Assembly (NCBI GenBank): GCA_027625915.1
Contig: JANTQA010000051.1
Coordinates: forward strand, 4,092,501 to 4,156,500
Length of the DNA: 64,000 nt
Source: Anaeramoeba flamelloides
Taxonomy: Eukaryota; Metamonada; Anaeramoebidae
Reading direction: 5' to 3'
Below are positions 57,268 through 64,000 of the stretch, one piece after another. The notes beneath the pieces are model-generated. The model was not told the origin of the DNA and searched no databases. It saw only the letters and a program-made list of their open reading frames with translations. A program made the translations under genes and the position numbers. Every line of letters begins with the position of its first letter. Position 1 is the stretch's first letter.

Positions 57268-58224
57268 TAGATTAATTCCAATAAATATTAAAAATTAGAA
57301 ATATTGATTTAAATTTTGAATTTTTTTTTTTTTATTAAATTTTTATTTGTTAAAAATTTTTACAAGCTCAGCCACCATCAATAATTTAATAAATTTGTAA
57401 TATCTAGAATTATTCAAAATCTTGAAAACTTTACAAAATCTGACAAAGAATCGAGGACTTGACTATATCTTTTTCAAGTCACAATAAAGTTTTCAATATA
57501 TCGGTCAAAGTTTCAAAAATCGCGATATTTTTATAAAATAGTTTTATTGTATAAAATCACAGTCATGATAATCAATAAAATCGAAAATGATAATCAAATT
57601 TCAATATTCCACAAAATCGTGTTAAAAAACTAATTGCGATATACTTTTCGATTACTTGTAAGGCTCGTTCAATCCTATTTTTAAAAAAGAAACAATTTGT
57701 TGGATCAAAAAAAAGATCTTTGAAAAAAAAAAAAAATGAATTTTTTAAAAAACAACAAAAAAGATACTTGATCCAATAAAGGATAAGATCAGAAGAAGAG
57801 TTTTAATTCTATTTGTTTCGATTTAGTTGACTTTGAGATCAACAATATAAGAACTGAAGAGAAATAAATATTTTCTCAATTATTGTAGTATTATAAATTG
57901 TTATGAATAACAACACTCAGAAAAGAATCATCCCTTCATGAATTCTTTAAAGAATGTGCTCTCGGGTTAAAACATTTTCAATATTCGATGAAAGCTGAAA
58001 GGGGGTTGGATAACTTTTCAAAAGCTTTCCAACAACCTAGTGACACTTTCACAAATTATTAAAATTTTTGATACAATTGTTTTCTTCTTCTTCTTTTTCT
58101 TTTAATATCTTTGTATAGGACAGAAAACACAATTGGAGTTTAAAAGTTTTTTTTTTTTTTGATTGATCAGCAATAAGAATGACAATCTACTTTTATTCTT
58201 TTTCATTCTTTAACTTTGAAGGTA

Positions 58225-58622
58225 CAGCTGTTCCAAGGCTACCGTGAAATTTTATCAATATCAAATTTTGATGTTGATATAGATTTTTGAATCGAAGAAT
58301 ATACGAATAAGAAAGCTTATATTGAAAATATAATTTCATAAATGAGTTGATATGCAAAATATTTTTCTAATGTGGTCGAAAAATAAATTCATTTTTTAGA
58401 GCAAATTTTATGTCGCTTCTTAATAAATTTTTGATGTTTAGAGTCATTTTGGGTTCTGAAAATTTATTTTTTGAAAATCAGAAAAATTCTTGAATATTGG
58501 CTCATTTAAGAATATTTTTTTTCAATATGAGCTTAATTATTCTCATATTGAACTTTTTAAAAATTTATATCAACATCAAAATTTGATATTGATAAAATTT
58601 CACGGTAGCTTTGGATTGACTG
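58225..58622. mobile_element. Palindromic MITE, GCTACCGTGAAATTTTATC ends
   Basis: 398 bp with TA at 58223-58224 and 58623-58624. The block GCTACCGTGAAATTTTATCA, continuing through ATCAAATTTTGATGTTGATA, is perfectly mirrored at the right end. A second mirrored block (AAGCTTATATTGAAAATATA, against AATATGAGCTT) lies inside. Right end starts CAGTC, Tc1/mariner-like. Confidence 0.8.
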
Positions 58623-59199
58623 TAATAACTCCATTTCAAGGAAACACATCTATTTTATATTCAAATACTGTTTAAATGGGTTATTATTTGTTTGAATTAA
58701 AAAACGTTTAAGAATTTCACTTTTGTTAAAAACAAATGAAAAGAAAAAATTGTTATTAATGTAAAAAAATAATTTGTTTTTTTTCCCAATTTTAGATCGC
58801 AATTTTGTGTATTGTCCTGATTTTTATTATTTTTAATGATAAAGTTGGACTAATCAAAATTTTTTAATATTATCTAAAATTTTAGTGCTAATATCCAGAT
58901 AATGAAGGTTATTGCCAAAATCAATAATATTTATTAAAAAAAAAGTTTTAAAAATGATATATCTATATTATTAGAAAAAAAAAAAAATTCATTGTATTGT
59001 AATTATAATTAATCACTATTCTCATTCTGATAAAAATATATCATGGTAAGGTATTGCAAATAATTAGTACCCAGATCTAATTCAGTTTTCCAATTCGCCA
59101 AAAGCAATAATCATCATCCAAAATTACATAATATGCTGAATTGAAATTAATATAAAGTTGTTTTTTTATATCAAGGTTATATCAGTAATGACAATGAGT

Positions 59200-59790
59200 A
59201 AGATTATTATTAACCACATAAAAAAAAAGAGAAAAGCAGACTCTATTTGTTTCTGTCAAAAGTACCCAAATAATTTTTTCAATTGTCATTTTTTTTTTGA
59301 TAATTGAACACTAATGAATAAATACAAAACAATTTGAATAACAAAAATCAAAGAATAGTCGATATCTAAGAGACTTGAAGAATCTAGTCAATATAGTTTC
59401 TTCAAAATAGAAAAACTGAAATTCTTTCCCCCCTAACTAACCCTTGAGAAAAAACAACAGCGTTCATTTCGATCTACTATGAAAGATTCAAAGAAAATTA
59501 CAATAATAAATCAATATAATTCTGTATACAAGAGTAATTTCCAGGCTACCAAAAACACCAGAATAAAATATTTTTACCAAGTTTATATCGGTATTGCAAT
59601 AAAAAAAAAAATTTATAAATGAATTACTTTTCAAAAAAAATTTTTAAAAAATAAAAAGCAAAATGTGTAAAAATAATTTCAATTTTGAAATTTCCAAAAT
59701 TGATTTTTACTAATACAATTGATTCAAAACCTTTAAACACATGTAATTTATCCATAATAACTTGTTCTCTTTGACTGGAAAATAGTTTAG
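59200..59790. repeat. Diverged dispersed repeat, copy 2
   Basis: Matches 47900-48500 in block order on the same strand: TTTGTTTCTGTCAAAAGTAC, ATCAAAGAATAGTCGATATC, TTGAGAAAAAACAACAGCG, CAAAATGTGTAAAAATAATT. Divergence is high, with several indels. Confidence 0.6.
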
Positions 59791-61181
59791 TTATTTTTTT
59801 TTATTTGTATTTCTAAAATGACATTCAATTCAACTCTTTTCTCTACTCCTTTTATACCTACCAGATAAGCCACAGAATTAGCCCATGTTAAAGTATTTTT
59901 ACCCACTAATCTTCCGTATATAAATCAATATTTTAATTTTACACTCTCTATTTAGTAAAATTTTATACAAAATTTTCAAAAACCCACTTTTAAAAATTTG
60001 GACATACCAAAAGTCAAAAAATAATCCCAATTTATTGTTTTAAAAACAGAATCTAAAATTACATTTAAGATACACAACATGGATGTTTATATATGTAATC
60101 ATTTATAATGTTAATTGTAAAATAAAAAGTTTAAAATTTTTATTCATCTTTCCATAAAATCACCATTCAAGAATTAAAAAAAAATATCAAAAGTTCCCAA
60201 TTCTCAAAGGTAAATTAATATTTTATACTTGTTTTAAGATTTAAAAATTTGAAATGGTCTCTGATTTATAAATTACAATTTTGGAAAGCTGAATGAAAAT
60301 TTTGAGTCATTTATTTTACAACAAATAGTATCACAATAAAAGAAAAAAAATATAAAACGAAAAAATAAAAAAACAAAAGTCCAAAAATGAGGAAACAAGC
60401 TGAAACATAAAAATTGTATTGGTAAATTTGTTGAAATTTCACCAACAATTATTGATCGATCAAATGATAAGATAACACCGACTCATTTTATGTGATTTTT
60501 CAATGCCACAAACTCAAAACTCGCCTTCTGTCAATCATTTGAAAAAAAAAATTCCAGATCTAACGAAACAGATTAAGTCACTGGATAAATGGAAAGGAAA
60601 ACAAAACAGAAAAGTTAAAATAATAAAAATAATTTAGAAAAATCAAAAATTATTCCAAATTGAATGTAAAGTGTATTATTTTTATTCTTTCAACTGATTA
60701 GGAAGTGTCCAAATTTTTGGAATTTAATTGACAAAAAAAAAAAGTTAAAAAATTAATTTGAAAAAAAAAAAATTATTTTGGTAAAGAATTATTGGTCAAA
60801 GTTGTTTTATAATTGTAGAAATTATCTGATTTATTCAGTGGAAAATAAAAAAAATAAAAAAGAATAAAATAATAGAGATAAAAAAAATCAAATATCAAAC
60901 TTTTAAACTAAGAATCCGTCTTTTCAAAATAAAAATAATTTTGTAAAACAGCAAAAGAAATACACATCAATTATTGAAATAAATCAAAAATATTTTAAAA
61001 TATTTATTTTTTATAATAATCTCTTGAAATGTTAAATAATTTCAAAAAAAGAAATTTAAAGTCGTTTTGAAATAAATTCCCTTTTTTAAATAATTGTAAA
61101 AAATTGAATTAAAAAAAAATAAAAAATAAAATAAATTATAAAAGTATATATATAAATATATATATAGAAATTTATAATAAA

Positions 61182-61308
61182 GTCATTTCTGAAAGGGGGT
61201 CATAAAAAGTATTAATAAAACATCACAAAAACATTCAACAAAACCGTTGTGCCTTTTCTTAAACCCTTTAAAAACTTTTAACCCCCCTGCTATATCGAAA
61301 TGACTATA
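61182..61308. repeat. Small foldback sequence after the BTB gene
   Basis: AAGTCATTTCTGAAAGGGGG at the left is mirrored by CCCCCCTGCTATATCGAAAT and GACT at the right. It starts about 65 bp past the BTB stop codon, so it may lie in the 3' UTR or be a tiny MITE. Confidence 0.4.
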
Positions 61309-61374
61309 TCTATGATAATAAACAATATAATCAAACAACAAAATAAAAAAAAAAATATGAAAATAATGTATATA

Positions 61375-63297
61375 TTAATTTTGATAGGCATATTCAATTG
61401 AATTGGCAATGATTTTGTGTCCGTCTGTACTTATATTCCAATATTCGTCATTGTGTCTTACGGAATCTGAGACTGGGAAGAAGTTCAAAACAATTACTTT
61501 GCCTCTATTTTTCAAACACTTTTCAGCGATCATGATATTGCCGTTATCGTATTTGGCAACTATTTTTGAATCCTTAGTAACCTTTTCAGCTTCTATATGC
61601 CAAGAGTTACCCCCACCATCAAATTTTTTGACTTCATTCAAGATATGGTGATTTTTTTGATAAACCTTACCAAGTTTTCGTCTTTCGTTTCCACATTCTT
61701 TCCCTCTTTGTATTGGTAAATAGTCTTGCTCAACAAATCTACCACGTAATTCCCTTTTATCGTTGCAATCATTTCTTAAACAATTTATTGTAGAAACGAC
61801 AACACTCCCGCCATTATCAACAAAATCTGCTAATAAGTTACCAAGCTTTGTAGGTGATCTAAATTCGGTTAAAGAATAAAGAAATACGACATCATGCTTT
61901 TTTAATTCCATCAAAGAAGGAGTCTTTTCACACAAATTAATATCCGAAACATGTGAGATTCCTGTTGACTTGATCGAACGGAGAACATCCTTTCTGCGCT
62001 TTCTACGATCCTGTGCTGCGATTAATAAAACCTTGATCTGTGATCTTTTGATTTTTTCCTTTCTTGATCGTGTTAAATTCTGCTCGACCTTTTGGACACC
62101 CTCCCCACCAACAATTGACAAATCGCCATTGCTGATTAAATAGGCTAAAAATAAGTTCAATTTTTCTTTATCAAATAGCCCCGTCTTCAATAACTTCTTG
62201 ACATATTTTTTATTTAAAAATCGTTGCCATTCGATCCGATCCAACAAACGGATGTCACTTTCATCGACAATTTCTGCCCATTGCTCTGTTAAGCACCGCG
62301 CTAAGGATAATGGACCCACAGCGTTTGTAACCATCCCCATTAAAAATAAATCGGTTTCAAGCCATAATTCTTCATTCGATAAGCTTGTGTGATAGATTGT
62401 TGAATTGTCGCATATCTCTGTCAATTTCGAAATCAGGACTGTGTTAAACATTTCATTTGTTGACGAAAACTCATGGAATTCTTTTGTTTCTGAATTTTCA
62501 AAGAATTTATCCAATTTTGTGTCCCGTTCCTTAGTTTTTGATTTTTGTTTCGATCTACCATTTTCAGATCCCAAATTCTTTTGAAATCCCTTCTTTTCTT
62601 CATCATTGACCTTACTTTTACGTCTTGTTGGTTGCTTTTCAGAATTTCTGTTCTCATTGACACTTTTGGTTATGAAAACTGATTTTGTGCTGTGCCTTGC
62701 TACAAGGCTTTCAGTTACCCTCTTTGAGATATGATTCTCATTCACATAAATTTGATTTGATTTCAAAATACTTTCAATGGTCTGATTTTTCAAGCCAACA
62801 AAACAATTGCTCGTTCTTAATACTGGTTTGTTATGGAGTATATATTTATAAGCCGTTTGAGCGCTATTCTTCTGCTGGTATTGGACTAACGTCTGGTATA
62901 CTTTTAATGCATTTTGATTATTTATGTTTTGGATCAGAAAATTTAAGCATAATTGTTGGAGCTCTTTGAGACCAAACTTCTTCGAGCAGTTCAGCACTTG
63001 GAATGCATTCTTTTTGCTGATTTTTGTTTTTCTTAAATAACAAAATTCTAAAATGGAGAGAAAGGGTTTTGGCTCGATGTTTGGTAAGGCAATAGTTAGC
63101 AAATATTTTTTCTTTGTTTGCTTTTGGATGTCAATTTTTGAATAAAACAAATTCGACAAGTATTTTGAGTTAATTGCTAAGACAAATCGATGTCCGTACA
63201 TTTCAACCTTATCTTTGCCAACGTGAAACATCACATCTGCTAATTTTGCATTGTTAATAAATGGTTGTAATTTTGTGAAAATTGGGGTCACTTTCAT
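61375..63297 (-). CDS. BTB/POZ protein with a C-terminal ThuA/GATase1-like domain
   Basis: 640 residues from ATG at 63297 to TAA. The BTB domain occupies about residues 15-120: LADVMFHVGKDKVEMYGHRF, VLAINSKYLSNLFY, LSILEFCYLR. A BACK-like helical part follows (FGLKELQQLCLNFL, then ALKVYQTLVQ). Residues about 200-280 are Lys/Ser/Glu-rich and probably disordered. From about 420 comes an alpha/beta domain: IKVLLIAAQDRRKRRKDVLR, TPSLMELKKHDVVFLYS, LADFVDNGGSVVVST, LRGRFVEQDYLPIQ and KVIVLNFFPVSD, typical of class I glutamine-amidotransferase-like ThuA folds seen in protist multidomain proteins. I see no GxCxG nucleophile elbow; CLRND lies near the place, so amidotransferase activity is unlikely. 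The BTB part suggests dimerisation or cullin-3 binding (family knowledge); the actual role is unknown. Confidence 0.75.
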   Translation of the reverse strand: MKVTPIFTKLQPFINNAKLADVMFHVGKDKVEMYGHRFVLAINSKYLSNLFYSKIDIQKQTKKKYLLTIALPNIEPKPFLSILEFCYLRKTKISKKNAFQVLNCSKKFGLKELQQLCLNFLIQNINNQNALKVYQTLVQYQQKNSAQTAYKYILHNKPVLRTSNCFVGLKNQTIESILKSNQIYVNENHISKRVTESLVARHSTKSVFITKSVNENRNSEKQPTRRKSKVNDEEKKGFQKNLGSENGRSKQKSKTKERDTKLDKFFENSETKEFHEFSSTNEMFNTVLISKLTEICDNSTIYHTSLSNEELWLETDLFLMGMVTNAVGPLSLARCLTEQWAEIVDESDIRLLDRIEWQRFLNKKYVKKLLKTGLFDKEKLNLFLAYLISNGDLSIVGGEGVQKVEQNLTRSRKEKIKRSQIKVLLIAAQDRRKRRKDVLRSIKSTGISHVSDINLCEKTPSLMELKKHDVVFLYSLTEFRSPTKLGNLLADFVDNGGSVVVSTINCLRNDCNDKRELRGRFVEQDYLPIQRGKECGNERRKLGKVYQKNHHILNEVKKFDGGGNSWHIEAEKVTKDSKIVAKYDNGNIMIAEKCLKNRGKVIVLNFFPVSDSVRHNDEYWNISTDGHKIIANSIEYAYQN

Positions 63298-64000
63298 GGA
63301 TAGAGAATGAGTGTGTGTGTAATGTGATTATGGTTGTATATGATTGAATATATTTGGTTTTTTTTTTTTTTTTTACAATGAGAAAATATGTAGGTTGTTC
63401 TTTTTCTGGCTTGAGTTGTCTGAAGAAAAATGATTTTTTGTCTTTAAAAATTTGCAATAAAAAAAAAATGAAAAAGAAGGCGGAATTTTTTGTTTGTAAG
63501 AATAGATATTTATTTTTTCAGGAGATTTAATTATCTTTTTTGTTTTTGTACTAGATCTGATTTCCCAATTTGAATTTCTTAATTTTTATTCCAAATTTAT
63601 TTATTATTTAATTCTAAAGACCTTGTTCTTCCTAAAATATTGTCTGAGATCTTAAAACACTTTGACAAATTTTTTTAAATTCATATTAAGAGTTTTTATT
63701 AAAATAATTATAAGTAATCATTTCTTGGAGATACTATTCAAATGGCTAATTCATTGGCTAGATCAGTTTTTTTTCGAATTCGATATTCTTTGTAATTTTT
63801 TATCTTTTTGTAATTTCTTCAAAACAATTTGTCAAACATTTTAGTAGTGTTTGTGATCGATTTACAGTTTTAATATATTTTACATTATCCATTTTCATGT
63901 ATGGTTTGGGATTTACAATGGTTTTTAAAAGAATGGATATTAAATCTATTTAGTAAAATGTAATTCAATTTCATTTTCGTTGAGTAAATGGAGTATTGTT
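63298..64000. other. Right-edge noncoding DNA upstream of the BTB gene
   Basis: AT-rich 5' flank with a short GT run right after the ATG (63309-63320) and a T run at 63358-63375. No gene seen before the edge. Confidence 0.5.

Larger units (their letters stand above)
57268..61374. other. Spacer between RBM28-like and BTB genes
   Basis: AT-rich. Contains a palindromic MITE (58225-58622), the second copy of a dispersed repeat (59200-59790), further repeat blocks at 60420-60490 and 60620-60730, and a small foldback sequence (61182-61308). No gene seen. The two flanking genes converge here. Confidence 0.55.

Noticed and set aside
56798-57298. 166-codon Glu-rich frame
   Set aside because: Shifted reading of the purine repeat that encodes the RBM28 Gly/Arg tail.
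1-64000. Dictyostelium-like or ciliate source
   Set aside because: Spacers and introns are far larger than in Dictyostelium, and TAA and TAG act as stops, against ciliate codes. Asn- and Lys-rich inserts alone do not decide the group.
1-64000. CRISPR array, bacterial operon or prophage
   Set aside because: No direct repeat-spacer pattern, no operon spacing, and the genes are spliced and eukaryotic.

Overview
This is an AT-rich nuclear window from a unicellular eukaryote. Genes are far apart, two are cut by GT-AG introns, and the proteins are eukaryotic housekeeping types carrying long Lys-, Asn-, Gln- or Glu-rich inserts. TAA and TAG both end genes, so the code is not a ciliate one. The protein style (low-complexity inserts, a BTB protein with a ThuA-like C-terminal domain) and the large TE-filled introns suggest a free-living amoeboid protist, possibly Anaeramoeba. 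That assignment is inference.

Layout, left to right: a bridge-like lipid-transfer protein of the FMP27/SABRE/hobbit (BLTP2) family, open at the left edge (3-5708, +); NUDT21/CFIm25 in five exons (7935-12394, +); eIF2B delta (14798-16390, +); muskelin (18186-21092, +); a cluster of Tc1/mariner remnants (22671-24414); a small secreted protein (25913-26359, -); a 6.8-kb TE-rich spacer; CCZ1 in two exons separated by a 6-kb intron (33184-40923, +); LSM3 (44995-45273, -); a Ser/Lys-rich orphan (50310-51377, -); an RBM28/Nop4-like protein with an added Gly/Arg-rich tail (54559-57267, +); and a BTB plus ThuA-like protein (61375-63297, -).

The genes are not an operon and share no single pathway. Several belong to RNA biology and translation (NUDT21, LSM3, RBM28, eIF2B delta) and two to membrane contact or traffic (BLTP2, CCZ1). 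The rest of the DNA is strongly structured. I find at least seven families of short palindromic elements, several with TA target duplications and one with TTAA. There are two nearly identical defective 1.03-kb Tc1/mariner copies and several diverged dispersed repeats. Two essential-type genes carry introns of 3.4 and 6.1 kb that host these elements, while the other NUDT21 introns are 32-157 nt.

No single clearly new system stands out. The most unusual items are the TE-swollen introns, a 0.7-kb hairpin locus at 43.9-44.6 kb, the eIF2B delta motif repeats, the RBM28 Gly/Arg tail, and a few unexplained coding-like fragments.
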